Shown: positions 39,282-48,625 of the stretch, piece by piece
How positions within the stretch are numbered: position 1 is the first letter of the stretch
How the letters are laid out: each line of letters begins with the position of its first letter
NCBI RefSeq assembly: GCF_013366925.1
Contig: NZ_JAALDK010000001.1
Coordinates: 186,001 to 250,000 of the forward strand
Length of the DNA stretch: 64,000 bases
Reading direction: 5' to 3'
DNA from: Paraburkholderia youngii
Lineage (GTDB): Bacteria; Pseudomonadota; Gammaproteobacteria; Burkholderiales; Burkholderiaceae
The notes under the pieces: generated by a model
What the model saw: only the letters and a program-made list of their open reading frames with translations
Database searches by the model: none
Told to the model about the DNA's origin: nothing
Made by a program: the position numbers and the translations under genes

Positions 39282-39776
39282 ATGAAAACCCAACGCAAGC
39301 AGCAAAGGAGCGTAGCCGCTGCGCTGTGCGCGGCGCTCACGCTCGGACTGGCGGGCGGCGCGTACGCGCAGCAGGCGGGCGTGACCGGTGGCTCGACGAC
39401 CGACGACACCAGCGCGGGCAACACCAACGGCGGCGGTCTGCCGCAAGTCCAGCAGCAGGGCGACGTATCGTACGTATCGGGCGGTGTCGGCCTCGACGAA
39501 TCGCGGGCGCTGCGACAAGCGCAAACCCAGTGGCCACTGACCTTGCGTTTCACCGGACCCAACGCAGAGTTTCTTGCCGATGTGCACGTGCGCATCGTGG
39601 ATGCACATAACAGCGAAGTGCTGAACACGACGTCGCGCGGACCATTTATGCTGGTGCGCCTGAGCCCCGGCCGCTATACGGTGCACGCGAATTACAACGA
39701 CAGCGAACAGACGCGCTCGGTTAGTGTGCCCGCGCACGGCAACGTAAAATCCGCGTTCACCTGGAACGTGAAGTAA
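39282..39776 (+). CDS. secreted hypothetical protein with carboxypeptidase-regulatory-like fold
   Basis: Protein of 164 residues with a signal peptide (VAAALCAALTLGLAGGAYAQQ). After a Gly/Thr/Asn-rich linker comes a compact beta-rich domain of about 90 residues (WPLTLRFTGPNAEFLADVHVRIVDAHN, then MLVRLSPGRYTVHANYNDSEQ), the pattern of carboxypeptidase regulatory-like or transthyretin-like beta sandwiches. A ribosome binding site (AAGGAGAGC) precedes the ATG at 39282. I do not recognise a named family. It is probably a periplasmic binding or assembly protein. Confidence 0.75.
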   Translation: MKTQRKQQRSVAAALCAALTLGLAGGAYAQQAGVTGGSTTDDTSAGNTNGGGLPQVQQQGDVSYVSGGVGLDESRALRQAQTQWPLTLRFTGPNAEFLADVHVRIVDAHNSEVLNTTSRGPFMLVRLSPGRYTVHANYNDSEQTRSVSVPAHGNVKSAFTWNVK

Positions 39777-39923
39777 CGGCTCGATCCGTCCGCCGCTGCG
39801 CAGGAAGCGCGCGCAATCGGCCGGAGTTTGGCCGATAATGAACCCACGGGCGTGTCCCGTGGCTTTGCCGTTGTTGCGGCAATAGCCGGTAGTGCAGCGC
39901 ACACCCCATCATGGAGCCTGGAC

Positions 39924-40304
39924 ATGAGCGATGCGTCGACATCTGCGGAACGGCCGGACGGCCATACCATCGTGATTCGCGACAACGGCCATCGCGTGCG
40001 CGTGATTCACGGCGGCGTGACGATGGCCGACACCCAGGCTGCGCTGACGCTATCGGAGACCGGCCTCGCCGACGTGTTCTATTTCCCGCGCGAGCACGTG
40101 AATATGGCCCGGCTCGAACGCTCGACGCACACGTCGCATTGCCCGTTCAAGGGCGACGCGTCGTACTTCCATCTGCGCACCGAAGACGGCGTGATCGAGA
40201 ACGCGGTGTGGTGTTACGAAGCGCCGTTCGAGCAGGTCAGTCGCATCAAGGGCTATCTCGCTTTTTACGCATCGCGCGTCGACCGCATCGATCAGACGTC
40301 CTGA
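39924..40304 (+). CDS. DUF427 domain protein
   Basis: Small protein of 126 residues matching the DUF427 family: RVRVIHGGVTMADTQAALTL near the N-terminus, VFYFPREHVNMARLE in the middle, HCPFKGDASYFHL and the C-terminal AVWCYEAPFEQVSRIKGYLAFY. The fold is a small beta barrel and the function is unknown. Two hairpins at 39820-39862 precede it. It lies 35 bases before the CoxG-like gene on the same strand. Confidence 0.88.
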   Translation: MSDASTSAERPDGHTIVIRDNGHRVRVIHGGVTMADTQAALTLSETGLADVFYFPREHVNMARLERSTHTSHCPFKGDASYFHLRTEDGVIENAVWCYEAPFEQVSRIKGYLAFYASRVDRIDQTS

Positions 40305-40339
40305 TCCCGCAGTCGGCGCGTTCATCGGGGGAGGTTGTC

Positions 40340-41074
40340 ATGGAACTGAACGACGCGTTACGGATTCCGCTGCCGCCGTCCGAGGTCTGGGACGCGTTGC
40401 AGGACCTCGCGCTGTTGCGTGCCAGCCTCGACAACTGCGAGTCGTTCGTGCGTCTCGCCCACGGCGAATACGCGCTGACGATGACTGTGCCGCTCGGCCC
40501 GTTGCGCGCGCATTATCAGGCGCACGCGCACGTTGCCGGCCAGGATTCCGGCCCGGCGGACGCGCAGCGCCGCACCATCAACTTCAAGGCACGAGCCGAG
40601 GGCATCGGCGCGTTGCGCGGTCAGATCGAAGTACGTTTGCGCGCGGATGACGGGCGCGAGCGCGGCACGCGCATCGATTACACGTTGTGGGCGACGTCGT
40701 CGGGTCCGCTCGCCGAGTTGCCGACGCGCCAGCTCGAGAACGCCTTGCGGCAGATCGCCGACGATTTTTTCGCCGAGTTCGACGCCGTCGTGCGCGCCAA
40801 GCACGGCAAGGGGCCGAACCGCGCGCGTGGCACGGCGCCGCGTCGCCAGTACGTGTTTTTGCGGCCGATCACTCTTGGCGGCATCGCGCGGCGCACGCGC
40901 ATCGAGCACGGCCAGGCTCTGCCCGGACGCGCGGCAAGCGCGTCGCACAGCTGGTCGCATGGCGTGCCGCATCAAGAGCCTGGTCAGCATGTCGTGCCGT
41001 ACTGGGCGTGGGCCGGGATGATCTTTCTGGTCGCGCTGTTGTTGTACGTCGCGCGCTGGCTCAGCGAGCATTGA
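40340..41074 (+). CDS. CoxG-like SRPBCC protein with C-terminal membrane anchor
   Basis: Protein of 244 residues. The first ~150 residues are a SRPBCC (START-like) domain of the CO-dehydrogenase subunit G type (MELNDALRIPLPPSEVWDALQDLALLRASL). A polar, Arg-rich linker follows, then one membrane helix near the end (AWAGMIFLVALLLYVARWL). CoxG proteins tether or mature molybdenum hydroxylases at the membrane; no coxMSL genes are present in this window, so the partner is unknown. It may be co-transcribed with the DUF427 gene. Confidence 0.82.
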   Translation: MELNDALRIPLPPSEVWDALQDLALLRASLDNCESFVRLAHGEYALTMTVPLGPLRAHYQAHAHVAGQDSGPADAQRRTINFKARAEGIGALRGQIEVRLRADDGRERGTRIDYTLWATSSGPLAELPTRQLENALRQIADDFFAEFDAVVRAKHGKGPNRARGTAPRRQYVFLRPITLGGIARRTRIEHGQALPGRAASASHSWSHGVPHQEPGQHVVPYWAWAGMIFLVALLLYVARWLSEH

Positions 41075-41128
41075 CGCCGCGCGGCGCGCGCAGCGCCTGA
41101 TGCAATGCGCGATAAACATCCCCGCGCG

Positions 41129-41159
41129 ACTACGAAATCCCGGCGGCGCACTACGAAAT
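41129..41159. repeat. 10-base direct repeat, 21-base spacing
   Basis: ACTACGAAAT occurs at 41129-41138 and 41150-41159, in the gap between two convergent genes. Each copy follows a GCGC-containing stretch. The spacing is two helical turns. It may be chance or a small duplication. Confidence 0.5.
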
Positions 41160-41182
41160 AGCGGTGCTCCCGCCACCTTCAA

Positions 41183-42177
41183 CTAATCCCCGCGAAACTC
41201 CCGCCGCCACGCGCTGGGCGACGTTCGAAACGCGTCCGCGAAATGCTGCCGCAGCGAAGCGGCCGAGCCGAATCCGGCGCCCGTCGCGATCGCTTCGACC
41301 GACGCGTCGGTGCTTTCCAGCAGTTGTTGCGCCCGCGCGAGCCGCTGCGCGAGCACCCACGCGCCGACGGTCGTGCCGGTCGCAAGCCGGAACCGTCGCG
41401 TGAAGGTGCGGCGGCTCATCAACGCTCGCGCGGCGAGTGTGTCGAGCGTATGCGGCGCGGCCAGGTTGCCGCTCACCCAGTCGAGCAGGCCAGACAGACG
41501 ATCGCCGCGCGGGTTCGGCGGCATCGGCTGCTGCACGTATTGCGCCTGACCACCCTGGCGATGCGGCGAGACGACCAGCCGGCGCGCGACGTGGTTAGCC
41601 ACCCGCGCGCCGCAAATCTTGCGCAGCACATGCAGGCAGCAGTCGAGGCCGGCGGCGGTGCCGGCCGAGGTCAGCACGTTGCCGTCGTCGACGTACAGCA
41701 CGTCGGGGTCCAGCCGCACGCGCGGGTAGCGGCGCGCGAAGTCGTCGGCCCAGGCCCAGTGCGTCGAAGCGGGCCGTCCATCGAGGATGCCCGCCGCGGC
41801 CAGCACGAAAGCGCCGAGGCACAGGCCGACAAGCAGCGCGCCGCGCGCATGCGCGGCCCTCAGCGCGTCGAGAAGCGCGGCGGACGGCGTTCGTCGGGAT
41901 CGCGCCAGCTCGGCACGATGATCGTCTGCGCGTCGGCAAGCGCTTCGAGTCCGTGCGTGACCGCGATCGAGAAGCCCGCGGTCGTCGCGAGCGCGCCCGT
42001 CTCCACAGCGCAGACGCGGAAGTCGAACGCGGGGACACCGCCGCCGCGGCGGTCCTCGCCGAACACGACGCACGGCACCGACAGATGGAACGGGCTGATG
42101 CGATCGAACGCGACGACGGCGACGACGTGGCGCGGCGCCTGATCGGAGATATCGTCGGAAGATGCGAAGTTGGTCAT
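41183..42177 (-). pseudogene. GlxA-type AraC-family regulator with DJ-1/PfpI domain, frameshifted
   Basis: AraC-family transcription factor with an N-terminal class I amidotransferase-like (DJ-1/PfpI) domain and C-terminal HTH. The first part reads from 42177 (MTNFASSDDISDQ) in one frame up to TIIVPSWRDPDER, then runs to a stop at 41860. The rest (PSAALLDALRAAHARGALLVGLCLGAF, through the HTH to the end) is in the frame that ends at 41183. A single missing base near 41886, in a CC run of the coding strand, would restore a protein of about 330 residues. Both halves are otherwise well conserved (SRRTFTRRFRLATGTTVGAWV). Either a recent lesion or a sequencing error. Confidence 0.82.
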
Positions 42178-42350
42178 GCCGCCCGCCTCATTCATGAATG
42201 CCAGAAGTATGGCCCGATTCTAGCGAAGCTTGTCATTTGGGCCGCTGTCGGCGGACGGGCAGCGGAGCAACAATGCCGTCATTGCCGTCGCGCCGCGGCC
42301 ATCTCGCCGGGCGCGCGCCATCGACCGCTTTTCTGACAAGGAGCCCTGCC

Positions 42351-42989
42351 ATGAACACACCTGCGCCGCGCCGTGCGCTGATCGTCATCGACGTGCAGAA
42401 CGAATACGTGAGCGGCGACCTGCCGATCGAATTTCCGGACGTGCGCACGTCACTCGCCAACATCGCTCGCGCGATCGATGCGGCGCGCGCCGCCAGCGTG
42501 CCGGTCGTCGTCGTGCAGAACGTCGCGCCCGCCACCTCGCCGCTGTTCGCGCGCGGCAGCGCGGGTGCGGAACTGCACACGGTCGTGAGCTCGCGCGCTC
42601 ATGACCATTTCGTCGAGAAGTCGCTGCCGAGTGCATTCGCCGGCACCGATCTGGCCGACTGGCTCGCCGCCCGGCAGATCGATACGCTCACCGTTACCGG
42701 CTACATGACTCACAACTGCGATGCGTCGACGATCAACCACGCGGTGCATGCCGGCCTCGCCGTCGAATTCCTGCACGACGCGACCGGCTCGGTGCCGTAT
42801 GAAAACAGTGCAGGCTTCGCGAGCGCGGAGGAGATTCATCGCGTGTTCAGCGTGGTGCTGCAGTCGCGCTTCTCGGCGGTTGCGAGCACCGACCAGTGGA
42901 TCGCGGCGCTAAACAGCCGCGCGCCGCTCGAGCGCGGCAACATCTATGCGTCGAATCAGGCGGCGCGAGCGCGCCGTGCGGTTGCCTGA
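42351..42989 (+). CDS. isochorismatase-family cysteine hydrolase
   Basis: Predicted amidase of the isochorismatase superfamily, 212 residues. The motifs are ALIVIDVQNEYVSGDL with the catalytic Asp, a Lys in FVEKSLPSAFAGTDL, and the nucleophile Cys in TGYMTHNCDAST. The substrate is probably a nicotinamide-like or carbamoyl amide and is not identifiable from sequence. A CAAGGAGCC ribosome binding site precedes the ATG at 42351. It is divergent from the broken GlxA regulator, which commonly controls such neighbours. Confidence 0.88.
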   Translation: MNTPAPRRALIVIDVQNEYVSGDLPIEFPDVRTSLANIARAIDAARAASVPVVVVQNVAPATSPLFARGSAGAELHTVVSSRAHDHFVEKSLPSAFAGTDLADWLAARQIDTLTVTGYMTHNCDASTINHAVHAGLAVEFLHDATGSVPYENSAGFASAEEIHRVFSVVLQSRFSAVASTDQWIAALNSRAPLERGNIYASNQAARARRAVA

Positions 42990-43028
42990 ACCCGGCGCGG
43001 GGGGCGGGTGGGCCGTTCCACAAATGAA

Positions 43029-43055
43029 AGCGGGCGGTTCACCGAACCGCCCGCT
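43029..43055. terminator. hairpin between convergent hydrolase and TetR genes
   Basis: AGCGGGCGGTT (43029-43039) and AACCGCCCGCT (43045-43055) are perfect complements. The T run is weak, but the site lies in the convergent gap, so a bidirectional terminator is likely. Confidence 0.65.
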
Positions 43056-43083
43056 GTGCCAATCCTCAACCCTTGCGCGCCTT

Positions 43084-43725
43084 CTACGCCGCCTTTCTGC
43101 GCAACGCCGGACTGACGCGCAAGCCGTCGAACATCACTTCTACCATCTGCTGCGCGTGCGCGCCGAAGTCGGTCGCGTCGGGCAAAAACAGCATGTCGCG
43201 CAACGAGCCGCCGACGAACGCGTGCACCATCGCCGCGGCAAGTTTCGTGTCGAGGTCGGCGGGCATCTGGCCTTTCGAGATCGCGTTGCGCAGACCGCCC
43301 TCGAGCTTCGCGAGCCCCTCGCGCATATTGGTCTGATAGCGTTCCATCACCGGCCCCATCTCTTCGACCAGCTCGCACTTCAGGAACAGGATGTCGAACA
43401 CGCGGCGACGGCGGGGATCGTTGGCGGTGTCGCGCAGGCAGACCACACAGATTTCCATGATGCGCCCGAGCGGATCGGTTTCGTTGGGATCGAGCGATGC
43501 CGCCTTCAACTCGTCGAGCGGCAGCAGCACGCGGTCGAACATTTCGGTGAAGAGCTCGCTCTTGTGGGCGAAGTGCCAATAAATGGCGCCGCGCGTCACG
43601 CCTGCGGCCTGGGCGATATCGGCCAGCGACGTGCGCGATACGCCCTTCTGGAAGAAGATCCGTTCGGCCGCATCGAGAATGCGGTTGCGCGTCTCCAGCG
43701 CCTCTTCTTTGGTTCTTCTGACCAT
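43084..43725 (-). CDS. bpeR: TetR-family repressor of the adjacent RND efflux operon
   Basis: AcrR/TetR-type repressor, 213 residues. The N-terminal HTH (ILDAAERIFFQKGVSRTSLADIAQAAGVTRGAIYWHFAHKSELF) is typical of regulators of multidrug efflux pumps. A ligand-binding helical domain follows (PRRRRVFDILFLKCELVEEM). The ATG at 43725 (MVRRTKEEA) is chosen; upstream in-frame codons run into the promoter. It is divergent from the pump operon, with a palindromic operator in between, the arrangement of bpeR-bpeAB-oprB in Burkholderia. Confidence 0.88.
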   Translation of the reverse strand: MVRRTKEEALETRNRILDAAERIFFQKGVSRTSLADIAQAAGVTRGAIYWHFAHKSELFTEMFDRVLLPLDELKAASLDPNETDPLGRIMEICVVCLRDTANDPRRRRVFDILFLKCELVEEMGPVMERYQTNMREGLAKLEGGLRNAISKGQMPADLDTKLAAAMVHAFVGGSLRDMLFLPDATDFGAHAQQMVEVMFDGLRVSPALRRKAA

Positions 43726-43858
43726 ATTGGTATGACCTGCGCTGATCCTGGGGTTTATGCGGGCGTTTTTAAGTCGGCCTGATGACAATTTGACTATTTC
43801 TGCACCAAATTGCGACGCGAATTTGCGGCCCCCGATCCCTGGAAGATATAAACGCACT

Positions 43859-43888
43859 TTTACATGCATTCGTGAATGTATATATAAT
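43859..43888 (+). promoter_or_regulatory. promoter of the RND efflux operon
   Basis: TTTACA (43859-43864) and TATAAT (43883-43888) with an 18-base spacer. The spacer contains the palindromic operator, so repressor binding would block polymerase. It gives a leader of about 260 bases before the adaptor gene, in which I see no gene. Confidence 0.7.
43862..43882. promoter_or_regulatory. palindromic operator for the TetR repressor
   Basis: The core CATTCGTGAATG (43867-43878) is a near-perfect palindrome and extends to ACAT/TGTA on either side. It sits in the divergent promoter region between the repressor and the efflux genes, like AcrR/BpeR-type operators. Confidence 0.65.
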
Positions 43889-44151
43889 AGCACCCCACGA
43901 TCGGATAGCCCAAGCCGTGACGACCGGTTAATATCCGTCACTGTTGTCTTCCAAAACGCTATCGCAGCCGTCAAACGGCGGTGCTGTGCGGCATTCCCCG
44001 GTATGGCGCATTAGTAGCAGGGTGCCCTGCAGGCGCAGGTTTGCATCCGTGGGCTTCCGGTTGAGCGTCGAGAGACGCCTGTGTGCGCTGTCGTCCCCGG
44101 GGTAGGGATGCGCGCACTTTTTCATTCTCAGTCTTTGACAGAGGTCGCTCC

Positions 44152-45375
44152 ATGCGCGTCGAACGGGTTTCATTCCGCTTAATCAGTGCCGCGACGGCTG
44201 CCATCTTGCTGGCGGCGTGCGGACCAAAACAATCTGCCCCGCCGCCCCAGACGCCCGAAGTCGGCGTCGTCACCCTCCAGCCGACGACCGTGCCCGTCGT
44301 CACCGAACTCCCCGGTCGTACCAGTGCCTTCCTCGTCGCGCAAGTGCGCGCGCGGGTCGACGGCATCGTGCTGCGCCGCGAGTTCACCGAGGGTAGCGAG
44401 GTCAAGGCCGGTCAGCGTCTGTACAAGATCGATCCGGCGCCCTTCATCGCGTCGTTGAACAACGCGAAGGCATCGCTTGCCAAGGCGCAGGCGAACCTCG
44501 TGACAACCACCGCGCAGGCCAGTCGCTACAAGGTGCTGGTCGCGGCGAACGCGGTCAGCAAGCAGGACTACGACAACGCGGTCGCCGCCGAAGGCCAGGC
44601 CGCCGCCGACGTCGCCGCCGGCAAGGCCGCGGTCGATACCGCGCAGATCAACCTCGGCTATACCGACGTGACCTCGCCTGTAACCGGCCAGATCGGCGTG
44701 TCGCAGGTTACGCCGGGCGCCTTCGTGCAGCAGAGCGCGGCCACACTCATGGCCACGGTCCAGCAGCTCGATCCGATGTATGTCGACCTCACGCAATCGA
44801 GCCTCGATGGTCTGAAGCTGCGCCGCGACATGCAGGAAGGGCGTCTGAAGACGACCGGCCCGGGCGCCGCGCAGGTCACGCTGGTGCTGGAGGACGGCCG
44901 CATCTATTCCGAGAAGGGCAAGCTGCAGTTCACCGACGTGACCGTCGACCCGGGCACCGGCTCGGTCACGGTGCGCGCGATCTTCAAGAACCCGAACCAC
45001 GTGCTGCTGCCGGGCATGTTCGTGCGCGCGAAGATCGAAGAGGGCGTGAACCAGAACGCGCTGATCGTGCCGCAAGTCGGCGTCACGCACGACCAGAAGG
45101 GTCAGCCCACCGCGCTCGTCGTCGGCAACGACAACAAGGTCGAGCTGCGTCAGCTCGTCACCACGGGCACCTTCGGCTCGTACTGGGTGGTGTCGAACGG
45201 CCTGAAGCCGGGTGACCGCGTGGTCGTCCAGGGCACCGACAAGGCGCGTCCCGGCCAGCAGGTCAAGCCCGTGCCGGCGCAACTGCCCGGCACCCCGGCT
45301 TCCGACGCGGCCGCTGGCGGCGCCCAGACAGGTCAACCCGCGGCTCAGCCTGCCTCCGCCGCTTCGGGCGCGTAA
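44152..45375 (+). CDS. bpeA: RND efflux periplasmic adaptor (BpeA/AcrA-like)
   Basis: Membrane fusion protein linking the inner-membrane pump and outer-membrane channel, 407 residues. A lipoprotein signal ends in LLAACG. The N-terminal half carries the biotinyl-lipoyl-like domain (VRARVDGIVLRREFTEGSEVKAGQRLYKID) and the alpha-hairpin; the beta-barrel and membrane-proximal domains follow. The C-terminus is Ala/Pro/Gln-rich. It starts the operon with pump and channel genes downstream. Confidence 0.94.
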   Translation: MRVERVSFRLISAATAAILLAACGPKQSAPPPQTPEVGVVTLQPTTVPVVTELPGRTSAFLVAQVRARVDGIVLRREFTEGSEVKAGQRLYKIDPAPFIASLNNAKASLAKAQANLVTTTAQASRYKVLVAANAVSKQDYDNAVAAEGQAAADVAAGKAAVDTAQINLGYTDVTSPVTGQIGVSQVTPGAFVQQSAATLMATVQQLDPMYVDLTQSSLDGLKLRRDMQEGRLKTTGPGAAQVTLVLEDGRIYSEKGKLQFTDVTVDPGTGSVTVRAIFKNPNHVLLPGMFVRAKIEEGVNQNALIVPQVGVTHDQKGQPTALVVGNDNKVELRQLVTTGTFGSYWVVSNGLKPGDRVVVQGTDKARPGQQVKPVPAQLPGTPASDAAAGGAQTGQPAAQPASAASGA

Positions 45376-45393
45376 TAACAGGGAGCCCGCCTC

Positions 45394-48300
45394 ATGGCAA
45401 AGTTCTTTATTGATCGCCCGATTTTTGCATGGGTGATCGCCATCATCCTGATGCTCGCGGGTCTCGCGTCGGTGTTCACATTGCCGATCGCGCAATACCC
45501 GACCATCGCGCCGCCGGCCATCCAGATCAGCGCAACCTATCCGGGTGCTTCGGCGGAGACGGTGCAAAACACCGTCACGCAGGTGATCGAGCAGCAGATG
45601 AGCGGTCTGGACCACCTGCTGTACCTCGCGTCGACCTCGGACGACTCGGGCACGGCCACCATCACGCTGACGTTCGCTGCCGGCACCAACCCTGACATCG
45701 CGCAGGTGCAGGTGCAGAACAAGCTGCAGCTCGCCACGCCGCTGCTGCCGCAGGCGGTGCAGCAGCTCGGCACCCGGGTCACGAAGTCGAGCAGCAGCTT
45801 CCTGCTGGTGATGGCGTTCGTGTCGACCGACGGCAGCATGAGCAAGTACGACCTTGCGAACTACGTCGCGTCGAACATCCAGGATCCGATCAGCCGTATC
45901 GACGGTGTGGGTACGGTGACGCTGTTCGGCTCGCAGTACGCGATGCGGGTCTGGCTCGATGCCAACAAGCTGAATAACTTCAGCTTGACGCCGCTCGATG
46001 TCCAAGCCGCGCTGCAGGCGCAGAACGTGCAGGTCGCGGGTGGCGCGCTCGGCGGCACGCCGTCGGTGCCGGGCCAGGTGCTGCAGGCCACGATTACGCA
46101 GGCCACGCTGCTCAATACGCCCGAGCAGTTCGGCAACATTCTGCTGAAGGTGAATCAGGACGGCTCGCAGGTGCGTCTGCGCGACGTGTCGCACATCGAG
46201 CTCGGCGGCGAAAACTACAACTTCGACACCAAGTACAACGGCCAGCCGACGGCAGGCTTCGGTATCCAGCTCGCCACGGGCGCGAACGCGCTCGCCACCG
46301 CGAAGGCGGTGCGCACGAAGATCGCCGAACTGTCGAAGTACTTCCCGCACGGTCTGGTGGTGCAGTACCCGTATGACACGACGCCGTTCGTGCGCCTGTC
46401 GATCGAGGAAGTGGTCAAGACGCTGCTCGAAGGTATCGTGCTGGTGTTCCTCGTCATGTACCTGTTCCTGCAGAACCTGCGCGCCACGCTGATCCCGACG
46501 ATCGCGGTGCCGGTGGTGCTGCTCGGTACGTTCGCGATCATGAGCGTGGTCGGCTTCTCGATCAACGTGCTGTCGATGTTCGGTCTCGTGCTCGCGATCG
46601 GCTTGCTGGTGGACGACGCGATCGTGGTGGTGGAAAACGTCGAGCGGGTGATGCAGGAGGAGGGCTTATCGCCTCGCGAGGCAACCCGCAAGGCGATGGA
46701 CCAGATTACCGGCGCGCTCGTCGGCGTGGCGCTCGTGCTGTCGGCGGTGTTCGTGCCGGTGGCGTTCTCGGGCGGTTCGGTCGGGGCGATTTACCGGCAG
46801 TTCTCGCTGACGATCGTCGCGGCGATGGTGCTGTCCGTGCTCGTCGCGTTGGTTCTGACGCCGGCGCTGTGCGCGACGATCCTGAAGCCGATTCCGAAGG
46901 GTCATCACGAAAAAGCCACCGGCTTCTTCGGCTGGTTCAACCGTACCTTCAACAGGAGCCGCGACAAGTATCACTCGGGCGTGCACCACGTGATCAAGCG
47001 CTCGGGCCGCTGGCTCATCATCTATATGGTGGTGATCTTCGCGGTGGGCCTGCTGTTCGTGCGCCTGCCGAAGTCGTTCCTGCCTGACGAAGACCAGGGC
47101 ACGATGTTCGTGCTGGTGCAAACGCCGTCGGGTTCCACGCAGGAAACCACCGCGCGCGCGCTGAAGGACGTGTCGGACTACCTGCTGACCGACGAGAAGG
47201 CGATCGTCGAATCGACCTTCACGGTGAACGGCTTCAGCTTCGCGGGTCGTGGCCAGAACGCGGGTCTGGTGTTCGTGCGGATGAAGGACTACGCGCAGCG
47301 TCAGCATGCGGACCAGAAGGTGCAGGCACTGGTGCGGCGGCTGTTCATGCACTTCAGCGGCTACAAGAACGCGGTCGTGTATCCGGTCAATCCCCCGTCG
47401 ATTCCTGAACTCGGCACCGCGGCGGGCTTCGACTTCCAGTTGCAGGACCGCGGGGGCATCGGTCACGCGAAGCTGATGGAAGCGCGCAACATGCTGCTCG
47501 GTCTGGCGGCGAAAGATCCGACGCTCGCGCAGGTGCGTCCGAACGGCCTGAACGATACACCGCAGTTCAAGGTGAGCATCGACCACGAGAAGGCTTCGGC
47601 GCTCGGCGTGTCGCTCTCCTCGATCGACCAGACGTTCTCGATCGCCTGGGCCTCGGCGTACGTGCAAAACTTCCTCGACACCGACGGCCGGATCAAGAAG
47701 GTGTACCTGCAGGGCGACGCGCCGTTCCGGATGAAACCGGAAGACGTGAATGCCTGGTTCGTGCGCAATGGCGCGGGCGCGATGGTGCCGTTCTCGGCCT
47801 TCACGAACACCGCGTGGACCTTCGGTTCGCCGAAGCTCGAGCGCTACAACGGTATCCCGTCGGTGGAAATCCAGGGTGCGGCCGCGCCGGGCAAGTCGAC
47901 CGGTCAGGCGATGGTGGCGATGGAGCAGATCGTCACCAAGCTGCCTGCGGGTGTCGGCTACGAGTGGACGGGTCTGTCGCTGCAGGAGCGTCAGTCGGGC
48001 TCGCAGGCGCCGATCCTGTACGGCATCTCGATTCTCGTCGTGTTCCTGTGTCTCGCGGCGCTGTATGAAAGCTGGTCGATCCCGTTCTCGGTGATCATGG
48101 TGGTGCCGCTCGGCGTGATCGGCGCGCTGCTGGCCGCGACGCTGCGCGGACTCGAGAACGACGTGTTCTTCCAGGTGGGTCTGCTGACCACCGTGGGTCT
48201 GTCGGCGAAGAACGCGATTCTGATCGTGGAATTCGCGCGAGAACTGCAGCAGAGTGAAGGCATGGGGCCGATCGAGGCCGCGCTCGAAGCGGCGCGTCTG

Positions 48301-48624
48301 CGGTTGCGACCAATTCTGATGACCTCGCTCGCGTTCATTCTCGGCGTGCTGCCGCTCGCGATCAGTAACGGCGCGGGCTCGGCCAGCCAGCACGCGATCG
48401 GTACCGGCGTGATCGGCGGCATGTTGACGGCGACCTTCCTCGCGATCTTCATGATCCCGATGTTCTTCGTCGTGATTCGCGCGAAGTTCGGCGGTGAGAA
48501 GGAAGACCCGGACGAGGCGCTGCGCCACTACGAACAGCACCATCCGCACGATCCGCAAGGCGGCGCGACGGGTGGCACGACCGACGGGTCGAATGGCAAT
48601 GGCTCGGGCAAGGATGGGCATTGA
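45394..48624 (+). CDS. bpeB: RND multidrug efflux transporter (BpeB/AcrB-like)
   Basis: Proton-driven trimeric exporter of drugs and other toxic compounds, HAE1 family, 1076 residues. It begins [17 protein letters not shown]. The twin Asp of the proton relay is in [19 protein letters not shown] (TM4). Two large periplasmic loops and twelve membrane segments are evident. The C-terminus ends in a His/Gly/Ser-rich tail. It is 18 bases after the adaptor gene and 1 base before the channel gene, and is probably repressed by the divergent TetR protein. Confidence 0.96.
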   Translation: MAKFFIDRPIFAWVIAIILMLAGLASVFTLPIAQYPTIAPPAIQISATYPGASAETVQNTVTQVIEQQMSGLDHLLYLASTSDDSGTATITLTFAAGTNPDIAQVQVQNKLQLATPLLPQAVQQLGTRVTKSSSSFLLVMAFVSTDGSMSKYDLANYVASNIQDPISRIDGVGTVTLFGSQYAMRVWLDANKLNNFSLTPLDVQAALQAQNVQVAGGALGGTPSVPGQVLQATITQATLLNTPEQFGNILLKVNQDGSQVRLRDVSHIELGGENYNFDTKYNGQPTAGFGIQLATGANALATAKAVRTKIAELSKYFPHGLVVQYPYDTTPFVRLSIEEVVKTLLEGIVLVFLVMYLFLQNLRATLIPTIAVPVVLLGTFAIMSVVGFSINVLSMFGLVLAIGLLVDDAIVVVENVERVMQEEGLSPREATRKAMDQITGALVGVALVLSAVFVPVAFSGGSVGAIYRQFSLTIVAAMVLSVLVALVLTPALCATILKPIPKGHHEKATGFFGWFNRTFNRSRDKYHSGVHHVIKRSGRWLIIYMVVIFAVGLLFVRLPKSFLPDEDQGTMFVLVQTPSGSTQETTARALKDVSDYLLTDEKAIVESTFTVNGFSFAGRGQNAGLVFVRMKDYAQRQHADQKVQALVRRLFMHFSGYKNAVVYPVNPPSIPELGTAAGFDFQLQDRGGIGHAKLMEARNMLLGLAAKDPTLAQVRPNGLNDTPQFKVSIDHEKASALGVSLSSIDQTFSIAWASAYVQNFLDTDGRIKKVYLQGDAPFRMKPEDVNAWFVRNGAGAMVPFSAFTNTAWTFGSPKLERYNGIPSVEIQGAAAPGKSTGQAMVAMEQIVTKLPAGVGYEWTGLSLQERQSGSQAPILYGISILVVFLCLAALYESWSIPFSVIMVVPLGVIGALLAATLRGLENDVFFQVGLLTTVGLSAKNAILIVEFARELQQSEGMGPIEAALEAARLRLRPILMTSLAFILGVLPLAISNGAGSASQHAIGTGVIGGMLTATFLAIFMIPMFFVVIRAKFGGEKEDPDEALRHYEQHHPHDPQGGATGGTTDGSNGNGSGKDGH

Positions 48625-48625
48625 G

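Noticed and set aside
39165-39902. Long minus-strand reading frame over the secreted hypothetical gene
   Set aside because: Arg/His-rich, no domain, and antisense to a gene with signal peptide and ribosome binding site; typical high-GC shadow frame.
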